From contig CM019075.1 in assembly GCA_009667805.1 (NCBI GenBank), positions 15,267,738 through 15,331,737 on the forward strand: a stretch of 64,000 nt of DNA, in the 5' to 3' direction. Within the stretch, counting starts at the first letter, position 1. Each line of letters opens with the position of its first letter. Position numbers and translations under genes: made by a program. Of the stretch, positions 34,801 through 43,822 are shown piece by piece. This DNA is from Leptobrachium leishanense. Lineage: Eukaryota > Chordata > Amphibia > Anura > Megophryidae. The notes under the pieces were generated by a model. That model searched no databases. It was not told the DNA's origin and was given only the letters and a program-made list of their open reading frames with translations.

Positions 34801-37800
34801 CTTGGGATTGGATCGGGACACCCCTAAATAGCATACAAGCAGGGGTCAAGTCCGGGAAAAAAAAAAGTGGGAACTCCAACGCTTCTGTCCATTCCGGTCT
34901 TAAAGATTACTGGGAGCTGCAGCGCTTCTTTATGTATGACAATGCCTTTACTCTGGCAAACACCTGAGCCATTGTCATTCCCATGCCTTCCCAATCCCAG
35001 GACATACTTGAAAATGAGAGAAATCTCTATGTATCCTTCCTGGTAAAATACTTTGCTAGATAAATAATTTAAATCCAGGAAAACTTTAAATATAGACCGT
35101 TTTATAATATTGTGTCTATATGGAAAAGTATTGCAGCTTCCCAGTATATCAGCCAACAGGGAACGAAGTTCCTCCTGCTAAAATAGTGAGGTTTTTTTCC
35201 CTGCATATATGTTCTACAAGTGAAAAGCCGATAGGATACAGTATCTTGTTATTAACGTGTCACATTGTTATTTTTTTGTCCTATTTGACACCTACTTTTT
35301 TTGGATTTAGGATATGTACGCATCTTGTAGCTTGACTTGGATCAGTTACTTGTTACTGTTACCTTTTCAAAATTGACTTCCCTTTTTTTTCTTTTTTCCC
35401 CAGCTAAATGCAAATCATGTGGACCTGGCTACAAGACACCCCTAGATGCCATGAAAGGTAGGTTGATTTGGGGTTGCCCTGATCATGCGGTATGTTCTTT
35501 CATGGTTTTGGAAGTTTTTGTTGCTCTTTCCTGTTTTTCGCTGCTGTGAATCTGTCAGGGTTATTCAGACAGCCGATCTGGCCCCGACATGTCACCGAAC
35601 AGTGAATTTCCCGTTACAGTGACATGTCAAGGCCATTCGGCTATTCAGAGAGCAGGCAGTTTTGCCAAATCTTGGTGAAGTGCCTGTTCGAAGGCAGTAA
35701 AAATCCCCATAGAGAAGCAATGGTTAATCTATTCAGACCCCGAACAGCAGAGAAGTTGCCAAAATGCCCTGCTGTTCAGTGGCTTAATTCGGCAGGTTTA
35801 TTCAGGCGAATCCCATAGGCTTCAATGTTAAAAATATTCCTGTTTTAATCTTCAGCAAAAAGTCTTTTTCTGTAACTTTTTTTTTTTAATCATTAATTGG
35901 ATCTTATGTTAATTCCTGACATTTTCATTCAGTAGTTTATTTGCAAACAGCGTTTCAATGTTGACACTTTCGTCTTATTTTTTCTGACCTGGTCAGCGGC
36001 TGCGTTTGGCAGCTGTAAGGCATGTTTATGGCGGATGTCTGGGTTGGTGGCGACAGGTTTGCGGTGGGTTGGCGGCATTTGACAGACAATTCGCTGCACT
36101 TCAGAGACACTGCGGTCAATGGTGACTTTGCCGCAGGGTGGGGAAATTTGATTCCCTGAAGTGCGGGGGACGACAGAGCACCAAAAATGTCTGCGACATT
36201 TCAGTGCTCTGTGAATAACCCCTTATCTTTCTGCTATTGTGCCCTTTACATGAGCTGCCATCTTTCTTTCCGACCTGCTCCTGAGCTCACGTAGTGCTTT
36301 GAATTTTACAGTCACCTGTCTCATTTTTGTAAAGAGAACCTACAATAAGGTGTAGAGCTAACAATAGAAACAGGCAAAAACCCAAGAGCCGCTATTTACT
36401 TAATGGGGTTGTTCCTGTCCAGGCAACCATGAAAGTCCATGCGTGAAAAATTCTAAGTATTCAGATTCCACCTTCTCAACTACTGGATGAATATCTCCAA
36501 AGGAACCTCGGAGAAAGGGAAAGAACATCATCGTGCAGATGGTATAAATGGATATTTTATACATGTTACAGTTAAAGTCCAAACTGCGGTTAATCCTAGG
36601 TTTAACCAGGTAATCCTGACATTACCCAGGCGTCACTAGCAAAAAGTCAGACGTGCTGGCTGGTTGGAGTAGAGGTAACATCACTGCTCTATAACCGTGG
36701 AGAGAGACTGGATACACAAGTTTGATCCTAGCAAGAGCACCTCTCCAGTAAGTGTCCTTGGCAAGACACCTAACGGTACACACTCGCCACCCAGGACATA
36801 CTTAAACGAGAGAAATCTCAATGAATCCTTCCTGGGAAAATCCTTTCTCCGAAAAACCAAAATGAAACATCGGACTTTATCCGGGTAAACTGCAAAGTTT
36901 AAATATATTCTGTTTGCATCTGTACTATTTTTAAATTAGAGAGATGGAATCACTCACATGGTACTGGACCTAATCCAGGACCTGTTTTTGTTTTTCGAGG
37001 TTGTACCTGCTAAAAAAATCACCTGGGCTGATTTTTATTTGGGACCTGGATTAGGTCCAGTACCATGGGAGTTTCTATTTTATTCAAGATCTACTACTGC
37101 TACAAGGATCCAGTGGGCTGTTGGGTGGCCACAAGTAACCCAGGAGCGAATTCCCCAGAACCTAAGACCATTTGGGTGATATATATTCCATTTATACCAT
37201 TGCACGATGATGTTCTTGTCCTTTCTCTGAGGTTCCATTGATAAGGGTGGAATCTGAATACTTTCAATTTACGGTGTTCGCTCATTTTTGTAAATTTTCG
37301 AGGGTGACTATCTTCCAAGTGCTTTTTATTATTATTTTTTTTTTTGTTTGTAGGTCCCAGAGAGAAAATAGTGTATCTTCCCTGCATCTACCGCTCTACT
37401 GGCATCAAAAAGCCTGACTACTTGGCAACAGTTGATGTGGATCCCTCGTCGGAAGCCTATTCCCAGGTAAAGCTGTGTCCCTGGTAGCTTGTATGAGGTA
37501 CAGAGAGCATGGTATCCTGAAATCTCCTTTTCGGATGCTCTAATATCAAACGCAGGAAATCCTGATATTCCTTTATGTACAGAGTCTGCTGGTGATATTT
37601 TGTGATGGTGGGGTACTGGAATTGAGTTTCTTCCCCTCCCCTATACGCCGCAGCTCCTGCCATTAAACCAGCATTCAATGGATTATGTAGCAAATGCTCC
37701 ATAAACCAGAGGACAGGGAGTTAAGCGGCAAGGTTTATGAAATTGGGCATATGATGTCAATAATCCTTTCTAGGAGCAGACTGAGCATGCCTAAAGTGCC

Positions 37801-40800
37801 CTCGGATGGGACAGGTTTCATAAAACGTTCAAAGACCCCCCCAGTTGCTCTCGACAGCTTCTCCGGAGCGCCATCAAGTACAGTGAGGAGAAATTGCAGA
37901 ATTGTACAACTGCCTGAGCCACCATTTGTTATGCACAACATTGGATGAGGGCATGAAGAGGAAAATCACAGGTTGTAAAATGACTGACTTTCTAGAGGCG
38001 TGTTTTGGTTCGATCGAATAACATTAAAGCAGATATGTTAACGATCAGTCCCTAATCAAATATTGCTATTTCCACTTTAAAAATGGGCAGATGTCTGCAA
38101 GGTTTTTTTATCAAGACTTTCCTAATACTCTTATCTAAGGTCTTACTTTCCCACCTCGACTACTGCAACCATCTTCTCACTGGCCTGAAGTGATCCCAGA
38201 TTCTCCCTCTGCAGTGAAAGCCTCTGCCATACTCGTCCACCGCACCTCTCACGCCTCATCCCTCTCTAGTCTATAACAAATGCCTTTGCCAAGTTCAACC
38301 ACCTCACATCCCAACATCTTGGGCCTCATCCCTCTCCAGTCTATAACTAATGCCTCTGTCAAGCGCATCCACCTCACATCCTGCACCTTTCACACCTAAT
38401 CTCTCTCACACCTCACCTCCTGCACCTCTGATATCGCGCCTTTCCCCTTTGTCAATCTCTACACTGGCTCCTGTTTCCTTTTTAGAATCCAATTGAAAAA
38501 ATTGGTGTTCACATACAAAGCTCTCCATGACCGCACCCTGCCTACATCTCCTCCCTTATTAACGGGTACATCCTGTCCTGACCACTTCACTCTGCCAATG
38601 ATCTGACGCTATCAGTTCCTCGTATCCGCACCCTCAACTCTGGCCTTCAGGAGTTCTCCAAAGCTGCCCCCTTTCTATGGAACTCTCTCCCCGTCTCTCC
38701 AGTCCTTCAAGAAGTCTCTGAAAAGGCATTACTTTAGAGAAGCCTATCCACTCACTCCATGATTACCCCACTGCATTTCTTGCACCATCTTCCCAGTCCC
38801 ACATGCACCCACTACTCCATACTCCACTATTATCTGTCTTCGATTGTAAGCTCTCAAGCAGGGTCCTCTCTCCTACTGTTCTGTGTCTAACTTGTATGCG
38901 TATTTGTTGCTGTGTCCGGCCACTAGTTGGCGCTTTATAAATACTTGGAACTGTAACAATGTTTCAGGTTATCCACCGCCTGCCGATGCCCAATCTGAAC
39001 GACGAGCTCCATCACTCTGGCTGGAACACGTGCAGCAGCTGCTTCGGGGACCCCACCAAGACCAGAGACAAACTCATCCTGCCGTGCCTCGGGTCATCCC
39101 GAGTCTACGTGATAGATGTGGGCACTGAGCCGCGGGCACCTCGCATCCACAAGGTTCGTCATAAAGCTGAAGTTCCATCATGGCTCTTCTTGGTGTCCAA
39201 GTTAAAGGGTTCCGGAGCAATTTCTGTGTGGAGATGATAGAGCCATGTGTATACAGTTGGGTCTATAGTGTGATTAATTTGCCAGTGACACTGGAGGTGA
39301 GTGAATATATTGCAGAGACGGTCTAGGAGTATAAAACCTCTCTGACACCGAATAAAGGAAAGTTATGACGCCTTAAACCTCAGTATTATCTGAATACATC
39401 CTTAGGGTTTCTATCCTCTCCTCCAACCATCACTGGATAGCCTCGCCGAAAAACTACTGTGAACAAGGGAGCACAGCGCATCGAAGACAGCCGCCATAGG
39501 TCCAACCAGTTAGACCGTCTAACTGCCATGTGTCTGGAATGTCCAGGAGGGAGGGCAATTCATTTATCATGAAAAGCTATTTCAAATAGAATGTTCCCGA
39601 GTGGCCCATATTGTTTTGTCTTGATTGGTTTGTACAATGAAGGATTTTCTCTCCTGATATGCTAAAGGCATCATGAAAACCAGAGGTTTGAGGTATTGGA
39701 TATATGTATTAAAATGTTAATCCTCCCATTCAGGACCTAATGTTCTGTCCGTGTGGTCTTTGCAGGTGGTGGAACCGGATGAAGTGTGTAAGAAGACCGG
39801 CCTGGCCAATCTGCACACTTCTCATTGTCTGGGCTGCGGCGAAATCATGATCAGTTCCTTGGGAGACCCCTCGGGCAAAGCAAAAGGTATTTATAGACCT
39901 CCGGCAAACTCTCAAGTGGGTCTCTGTGCCGTGGCAGCCAGATTATTATTAATATTTTTTATAAAGTGCCAGCATATTCCACAGCGCTGTACAATGGGCA
40001 CAATTATATAGACAGGGTTACAATACATTCATCAACATTTTGACAAATCAGTACAGGAGGAAACGAGGGCCCTATTCCCTCGGAAACTCACAATCTAGAA
40101 GGGTTGGGGGGTGGAAACCAGAGGAGAGGACTGCAAGGTAACGGTGATGGACTGGTTGGGGCACTGAGGTGTATCGGTGAGTTGGGTCAGCTTGCCTGAA
40201 TAGGAATGTCTTGAGGGAGCGTTTGAAGGAAGGGAAACTAGGGGAAAGTGTGACAGTACTAGGGAAAGCGTTCCAGAGGATGGGGGGGCTGCGTGTGAGA
40301 AATCCTGCAGTGTATCATGGGAAGAGGTGATGCGGGGAGAAGCTAGGCGCAGGTCACGGTTTGACCTTAGGGAGCGGGCTGGGGTGTATTTGGTGATTAG
40401 TGAGGACAGGTAGTGGGGAGCTGAGTTAGTGAGGGTTTTGTAGGTCAGGATAAGGATTTAGAATTTAATTCTGCAGTGTCTGGGGAGCCAGTGAAGGGAC
40501 TCGCAGAGACAGAGCGACAAGTGAGGTGGATGAGCCTGGCAGTCATTCAGAATGGATTGTAGGGGGCAAGGCGGGACAGAAATATTGCCAGCTAGAAGAT
40601 TACAATAGTCCAGTCGGGAGATTACAAGGGCGTGGATGAGTTGCTTTGTGGTGTCAGCGTTAAATGGCCGAATCAATGTTGTTGTCCTATAGGAAAGCAT
40701 CACAAGTGAAAATGTATATATTGAACCTTTTTGGGTGGCACACTGACCCTGTTGGGTGATCTAAGACTCCAATGTTGAACTCAAAACACTAACCAAGGCT

Positions 40801-43747
40801 TCTGTCATGTGTCAGGAGGATTCGTGATCCTGGATGGGGAAACCTTTAAAGTGAAGGGGAACTGGGAAGTGGACGGACATGCTGCACCTTTTGGCTATGA
40901 CTTCTGGTACCAGCCAAAGCACAACGTCATGATAAGCACCGAGTGGGCAGCTCCAACAACCATCAATAGTGGTTTTAAGATCGAAGATGTGGCTGCTGGT
41001 AAGTGAAGGGGAGCTGAAAACATGGAATGTATGAATAGGCGTACGCTTCGCAATGCACTCACACTAATCTTCTAACAGGGAAATACGGCCACAGCATTAA
41101 CGTGTGGGATTGGACCAAACACACTCGCATTCAGACATTGGATTTGGGGAAGGACGGACTGATTCCTCTCGAGATACGTTTCTTGCACAACCCCCATGCT
41201 GACGAAGGACTGGTCGGTTGTGCGCTGAGCAGCACCGTATTCCGTTTCTTCAAGACCAAGGTGAGCGACAACCAGGAACGTCTGGAGATGCAGTCGCCAA
41301 TATTCAAGAGATATTTTGAACTAATCCGTTTTGTTAAATGTATAAAAATCCTCCCTTTTATCATTTTCACGAGCCATGCGATTGGCTCAGGCGAATCGGA
41401 AACCGATTCAATGCACACATTTTTCCTTTTCATTCTAGTGATTTTTATTTTTTCTGCTGTAGTGTGGTACATGGGCTGCAGAGAAGGTGATCCAGGTGCC
41501 AAGTAAGAAGGTGGAAGGTTGGGCACTCCCTGACATGCCAGGTACGTGGCGTAAGAAAAGCTGCCAATCAGCTGTAACAGTGGGAGAATGTCACCTATGT
41601 ATCCCCATCATGCATGCTGACCACTCTGCAGATTAGTATTTTGATGGAGTAAATGCTCCTGCTATACCTCAACTCCTAGCAAATGTGCTGATCTCTCCTA
41701 TTCTCCTTCATTTATCACCTCCGTAGGGCTCATCACTGACATCCTGATCTCCCTGGATGACAGATACTTGTACTTCAGTAACTGGCTGCACGGTGACATC
41801 AGGCAGTATGACATCACGGACACCCGTAACCCCAAACTGGTGGGACAGGTAAGCTGTGACCGGATGGACGCTCTGTCTCACAGGTGGAAAATGCAAATTG
41901 TCTGTAAATAGCTTGTGTCGTTCTTGGTTCGCCGTGATGTAAATGCAATAATTTTTGATCTCCGTGAGGTCCAACAATAACATTGATTGCTGTGGCTACT
42001 CTGAGGCTTTAGTTTAGCATGTAGAAAGGAGGTTGCGGCAATGAAAGTATTCTGCTTTCCCATGGGGCATGACAGAGTATGCATTACTCTACCTCAGAGA
42101 TAAACGTCAGTAATGAGACTTAAAACGGACAAATACAACACCAAACATGACGGCACCAGGGCACTGGGATTCAGAACAAATGTGTTTATAGAGCACATAA
42201 ACTTCACATTAATCCTATGAAACCGTTGGCCAGGACCGCTGCTGAGGCTCCGGGTAAAAGGCAGGATCTCCGAGCATGGTATCTTTTGTGTAACTGGGTA
42301 GAAGTGCACATGTCGCTTTGTGCATATAAGCCTGTATGTATGAGTGAACCAAACGGCGAGCTATCCGTAGGTGCATAACTGCTTGCAACATCTTCTGAAG
42401 ATGCATTGAATCTAGCGACATAATGTGCAGTGCAGGTACGCAACAAGTGTGTCTAGGGGACAGAAGAATGAGTGCGAACATGGAGAAACAGATTCCCTTT
42501 TGTATCCTCAGTTTACATTAAGAGAATCTGTGTAAATGTTGTGCACGTGTAAGAGCAGTACATGCCACCAGCCAGTTACACAGAACTGATGGAGGAACAC
42601 CACTGGTTTCCTGGGGACCTCATGATGTGTTGTGTTGTCTCTCTTGTAATTTCCAGCCAAATCCTGCTCCCCCCCCCCCCCTATTCCTGTTCTATCAGCT
42701 CTACCAGGTTATGTATTACTTATAAATGTACATATTGTACCGTCATCCATGTGACTGCACCGTGTTTTGCTTTTGTGCAGTGCCTGAGAACCTGTAGATG
42801 CTCTGTCAAGTATATAATTTATTATTTCATCTCTTTATTTCCATCTTTTGTAACTATGCGCCTCTCTAAACTCTGCACAGGTGTTTGTTGGCGGCAGCAT
42901 CCTCAAAGGAGGACCAGTGAAGGTACTTGAGGACCAGGAGCTCACTTCACAGCCTGAGCCAGTGACTATCAAAGTGAGTGTCCTACTGCAACGCCAATAT
43001 CGCTAATGCCGCTTATATGCAGTGTCTTTTTTTCAAATGATTGACACTTAAAAAATAAAATGCCTGAGATCCAGATAAGACAGGGTTTGTTTCTGGGATG
43101 TCTATCGTGATTATTAATATGTGGGTTTGATTCAGGGAAGGCTGGTTCCTGGGGGCCCACAGATGATACAGCTCAGTCTGGATGGGAAGAGGATGTATGT
43201 GTCCACATCACTTTACAGTATTTGGGATGTACAGTTCTACCCAGACATGGCCAAGTAAGTTTTTTTTTTTTTTTTGTGTGTCAGTGATGCTTCACCTTCT
43301 TTCTTCTGCATCCCTGTCGGTTTCCCATGTCCTTGCCACATCCTCTCTCTGCATCCCTGTCTGCTTCCCATGTTCTTGAAGCATCCTCACCCTGCATCCC
43401 TGTTTGGTTCCCATGTCCGTGCCGCATCCTCACCCTGCATCGCTGTTAGGTTCCCATGTCTGTGCCACACCCTTGTCTGGTACCTACTTCCTTGTCACAT
43501 CCTCATCCTGCATCTCTGTCTCCTCCTGTACTGCCCTAACCTCCCTTCATTCTGCTTTTGTTTCAGGAAAGGTGCCGTCATGTTGCAGATTGACGTGGAC
43601 ACTGAAAAGGGAGGGCTTAAATTGAATCCAGACTTCATGGTGGATTTCGGCAAGGAGCCAGACGGTCCCGTTCTGGCCCACGAGATCCGATACCCGGGAG
43701 GAGACTGCAGCTCTGACATTTGGCTGGTGGAAACCGACTCCTGCTGA
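16517..43747 (+). CDS. selenbp1: selenbp1, selenium-binding protein 1 / methanethiol oxidase, twelve coding exons
   Basis: Cytosolic copper-dependent enzyme that oxidises methanethiol to hydrogen peroxide, formaldehyde and hydrogen sulfide. Exons: 16517-16520, 35404-35457, 37354-37466, 38968-39153, 39766-39886, 40816-40998, 41079-41260, 41463-41541, 41727-41848, 42881-42973, 43136-43254, 43567-43747. All junctions are GT-AG, phases agree, and the total is 1437 nt (478 aa plus stop; human 472). Signature blocks: [31 protein letters not shown] (Cys79, Cys82), LHTSHC (Cys140), [17 protein letters not shown] and [16 protein letters not shown]. The conserved His residues needed for metal binding in this family are present. 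Differences from human: Ser56 where human has Cys57, and a six-residue C-terminal extension (VETDSC). Intron 1 is 18.9 kb and full of transposons. The first exon is the least certain part. Confidence 0.93.
16580..17460. repeat. Degenerate tandem repeat around 'cttatacagaggcaag'
   Basis: Units of roughly 60-80 bp share 'gcatgcaccttatacagagg', and about a dozen diverged copies lie in tandem in the start of selenbp1 intron 1. G-, C- and A-rich homopolymers punctuate them. Confidence 0.65.
17474..17650. mobile_element. Short hAT MITE, 177 bp
   Basis: The ends CAGTGTTTCCCAAACC and GGTTTGGGAAGCCCTG are inverted repeats, extended inward by CTCCGGACCC and GGGTCCCGAGGA. Flanks ctttacaa (17466-17473) and ctttacac (17651-17658) match 7/8, as expected of a hAT duplication. 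Confidence 0.85.
18042..18677. repeat. Nested palindromic island with a Harbinger-like MITE fragment
   Basis: Arms 18042-18085 and 18634-18677 are about 44-nt inverted repeats ('caggtctggacgct' / 'agcgtccagacctg'). Inside, 18088-18480 begins GGCTAGGGTCTGATGACC, resembling the MITE at 27441. A second inverted repeat at 18489-18606 has arms with 'ggttagatgt' and 'caaaatgggaaaa'. G and C homopolymers flank the inner one. Confidence 0.6.
18843..18965 (+). repeat. Dispersed repeat, copy 1 of a direct pair
   Basis: The stretch from 'cctgccacgatttccttcct' through 'catgttgcagggcagcactt' to 'aagaaaacatggccaatc' recurs with scattered changes at 19678-19790. An inverted piece of the same sequence lies near 19570-19600. 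Confidence 0.6.
19678..19790 (+). repeat. Dispersed repeat, copy 2 of a direct pair
   Basis: It shares the 'catgttgcagggcagcactt' core with 18843-18965. With the inverted piece at 19565-19600 ('ggccatgttttcctggacac') it forms a loose foldback, which suggests a MITE. Confidence 0.55.
19800..21105. other. selenbp1 intron 1 stretch, no gene recognised
   Basis: Mostly unique-looking sequence with a C homopolymer near 20581 and a 36-nt T run at 20947-20982. No protein-like frame is seen. Confidence 0.4.
21110..21302 (+). mobile_element. L2/CR1-like LINE, 5'-truncated 3' tail
   Basis: It contains 'cagcgctgcggaatatgctg' and 'gcgctttataaataaag' followed by (AAT)n, a LINE 3' end seen repeatedly in this window. 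About 150 bp are identical to the end of the LINE at 61901-62840, so the family was active recently. A shorter tail lies at 31655-31705. Confidence 0.8.
21549..21676. repeat. Four tandem 31-bp units, each a small hairpin
   Basis: Each unit contains CCACCTAA, a 6-nt spacer and TTAGGTGG, a perfect 8-bp stem. The four copies look identical. The array is followed by 'agagtatccctttaa', a typical MITE end, so it is probably the interior of one. Confidence 0.85.
22773..23240. mobile_element. hAT-like MITE fragment (family of 52084-52963)
   Basis: Begins 'agtgatgcaccggaatgaaa'. It shares 'tcgcctacatccacatac', 'ctgagctcctccag' and 'gatgacatcacggaggtgg'-type strings with the fuller copy at 52.1-53.0 kb. 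The right end is not found. Confidence 0.6.
23718..28065 (+). pseudogene. Tx1/L1-like LINE with degenerate ORF1 and endonuclease; RT deleted
   Basis: ORF1 pieces at 23757-24900 include [20 protein letters not shown], then LFPAITG and RAHSALRP, typical of the L1-type RNA-binding ORF1. ORF2 pieces at 26216-26960 give an endonuclease: [43 protein letters not shown] and SDH, the expected order of catalytic motifs. Frameshifts break both. Reverse transcriptase is missing, probably by internal deletion near 27000. The 3' UTR resumes after the inserted MITE and ends with AATAAAATAAAAT repeats at 28040-28065. Possible short target duplication: atgag on both sides. Confidence 0.75.
27441..27876. mobile_element. 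PIF/Harbinger-type MITE, 436 bp
   Basis: The left end GGCTAGGGTCAGACTGAG and right end ending CTCATCTGTCCCTAGCC are inverted repeats. TTA flanks both sides (27438-27440, 27877-27879), the 3-bp duplication expected for Harbinger. It is inserted in the 3' UTR of the Tx1-like LINE. Confidence 0.75.
28980..29600. repeat. Degenerate tandem repeat ('ggattaagatttggt')
   Basis: About 20-25-bp diverged units such as 'gggttaagattagtg' and 'ttaggattaagatttg' fill this part of intron 1. It looks telomere-like in places (gggttagg) but is irregular. Confidence 0.6.
29600..30790. other. selenbp1 intron 1 stretch, no gene recognised
   Basis: The block at 30270-30480 shows a loose, roughly 75-bp repeat ('catctgcaggtcctgtctgg', 'accagccaagtg'). 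A 14-base C run lies at 30541. The rest is unique-looking. Confidence 0.4.
30965..32091 (-). mobile_element. Penelope-like element fragment with 10-bp target duplication
   Basis: Bounded by aagaaaagtg on both sides (30955-30964, 32092-32101). The minus strand at 31565-31323 encodes [20 protein letters not shown] and [13 protein letters not shown], a decayed Penelope reverse-transcriptase core whose YxDD motif is broken. A LINE tail (31655-31705) and a 36-nt T run lie inside as further insertions. Confidence 0.7.
32190..32702. mobile_element. Palindrome-rich hAT-like element, second copy
   Basis: Ends TAGGGATGCACCGATACC and GTATCGGTGCAACCCTA are inverted. Comparison with the 54.2-kb repeat copy gives the empty site. 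Flanks tatttatt and aatttttt match 6/8. The interior inverted repeat at 32379-32500 (cttcctgggcgacgccggg / cggcgtctcccaggaag) is homologous to those in 11580-12487. Confidence 0.7.
33268..34466 (+). pseudogene. Tc1-like transposon with broken transposase
   Basis: The left end TA-CACTATATTGCCAAAAGT and right end near GGTGAGCCAATACTTTTAG are typical of a fish/frog Tc1 family. The frame opens with [20 protein letters not shown] (helix-turn-helix) but shifts several times. DDE motifs are recognisable in separate frames: WSDKSRF (about 33838), FQHDCAQ (about 34098) and [11 protein letters not shown] (about 34187). It cannot make an intact transposase. Confidence 0.85.
34960..35075 (+). repeat. SINE 3' tail fragment
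   Basis: 'cccaggacatacttgaaaat' and 'gagagaaatctctatgtatc' plus 'cttcctggtaaaa' match the tail of the SINE at 36648-36890. Confidence 0.5.
35404..35457 (+). CDS. selenbp1: selenbp1 coding exon 2 (residues 2-20)
   Basis: Encodes [18 protein letters not shown] plus G. The N-terminal CxxC pair (Cys4, Cys7) is conserved with human Cys5/Cys8. Acceptor TTTCCCCAG, donor GTAGG. Confidence 0.93.
35556..36222. mobile_element. CAGGGTTATTCA-family MITE in intron 2
   Basis: Starts CAGGGTTATTCAGA and ends GAATAACCCC. The interior shares 'gcaggtttattcaggcgaat' and 'cccataggcttcaatgtt' with the copies at 49.2 and 54.7 kb. No coding capacity. Confidence 0.7.
36648..36890 (+). repeat. tRNA-derived SINE
   Basis: A region resembling an RNA polymerase III A box ('tggagtagaggtaacatca') is followed about 50 bp later by a B-box-like 'aagtttgatcctag'. 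The body and tail ('cctggcacc'-type, 'acttaaacgagagaaatctc') recur at 34960-35075. Confidence 0.5.
36958..37066. repeat. Hairpin in intron 2
   Basis: ggtactggacctaatccagg and cctggattaggtccagtacc are perfect 20-bp arms separated by about 68 bp. Origin unknown, possibly a MITE end pair. Confidence 0.8.
37354..37466 (+). CDS. selenbp1: selenbp1 coding exon 3 (residues 20-57)
   Basis: Encodes [17 protein letters not shown] and then [18 protein letters not shown]. Cys30 (human Cys31) is kept. Ser56 stands at the position of human Cys57. Acceptor GTTTGTAG, donor GTAAAG. Confidence 0.95.
38090..38952 (+). mobile_element. L2/CR1-like LINE 3' fragment in intron 3
   Basis: A degenerate reverse-transcriptase tail ('cacctcgactactgcaacc' = LDYCN), a 'ggaactctctccccgtc' (WNSLP) region, and the 3' end 'agttggcgctttataaatac'. 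The element ends only about 15 bp before the exon 4 acceptor. Confidence 0.75.
38968..39153 (+). CDS. selenbp1: selenbp1 coding exon 4 (residues 58-119)
   Basis: Encodes [28 protein letters not shown] with Cys79 and Cys82, and ends EPRAPRIHK. Donor GTTCGT is weak. The acceptor follows a poor polypyrimidine tract (tgtttcag). Confidence 0.95.
39766..39886 (+). CDS. selenbp1: selenbp1 coding exon 5 (residues 120-160)
   Basis: Encodes [20 protein letters not shown], then Cys140, [10 protein letters not shown] and GKAK plus G. The HTSHC motif matches human. Acceptor TTTGCAG, donor GTATTT. Confidence 0.95.
39940..40705 (-). mobile_element. L2/CR1-like LINE 3' part, minus strand, in intron 5
   Basis: The minus strand reads [16 protein letters not shown] near its 5' end, then degenerate RT, and the 3' tail 'gcgctgtggaatatgctggc' followed by (AAT)n. 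It is the same family as 61901-62840. Confidence 0.8.
40816..40998 (+). CDS. selenbp1: selenbp1 coding exon 6 (residues 160-221)
   Basis: Encodes [20 protein letters not shown], then [20 protein letters not shown] and DVAA plus G. Acceptor GTCAG, donor GTAAGT. Confidence 0.95.
41079..41260 (+). CDS. selenbp1: selenbp1 coding exon 7 (residues 221-281)
   Basis: Encodes [20 protein letters not shown], then LKDG-like [18 protein letters not shown] with His257, and [15 protein letters not shown]. The 80-bp intron before it is the shortest in the gene. Confidence 0.95.
41463..41541 (+). CDS. selenbp1: selenbp1 coding exon 8 (residues 282-308)
   Basis: Encodes [20 protein letters not shown] and ALPDMP plus G, with Cys282 where human has Gly. 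Acceptor CTGTAG, donor GTACGT. Confidence 0.93.
41727..41848 (+). CDS. selenbp1: selenbp1 coding exon 9 (residues 308-348)
   Basis: Encodes [20 protein letters not shown], then [12 protein letters not shown] with His329, ending KLVGQ. Acceptor CCGTAG, donor GTAAGC. Confidence 0.95.
41849..42880. other. selenbp1 intron 9, unidentified repeat-like block
   Basis: The 42180-42470 stretch ('cttctgaagatgcattgaat') looks like part of a dispersed element. A C run lies near 42670. No gene-like frame is present. Confidence 0.3.
42881..42973 (+). CDS. selenbp1: selenbp1 coding exon 10 (residues 349-379)
   Basis: Encodes [20 protein letters not shown] and [11 protein letters not shown], phase 0 on both sides. 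Acceptor TGCACAG, donor GTGAGT. Confidence 0.95.
43136..43254 (+). CDS. selenbp1: selenbp1 coding exon 11 (residues 380-419)
   Basis: Encodes [20 protein letters not shown], then [19 protein letters not shown] plus AA. Acceptor ATTCAG, donor GTAAGT. Confidence 0.95.
43290..43520. repeat. About 48-bp tandem repeat, four copies, in intron 11
   Basis: Units share 'ttcccatgtc', 'ttgccacatcctc' and 'ctgcatccctgt'. They are diverged, so the array is old or fast-decaying. Confidence 0.75.
43567..43747 (+). CDS. selenbp1: selenbp1 coding exon 12 with stop (residues 419-478)
   Basis: Encodes [20 protein letters not shown], then [27 protein letters not shown] and a VETDSC extension before TGA. Human ends at SSDIWI. 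Acceptor TTTCAG. Confidence 0.95.
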
Positions 43748-43822
43748 AGTATGCCAAAGGCCGCTGTGCTGCTACACGTCTGCCAGCTCCAGCTCTTTTA
43801 AAATCCTATGTTAACCTGCAAC

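Noticed and set aside
36648..36720. Functional tRNA gene
   Set aside because: A/B-box-like sequences fit a SINE. No cloverleaf could be drawn, and its tail recurs at 34960.
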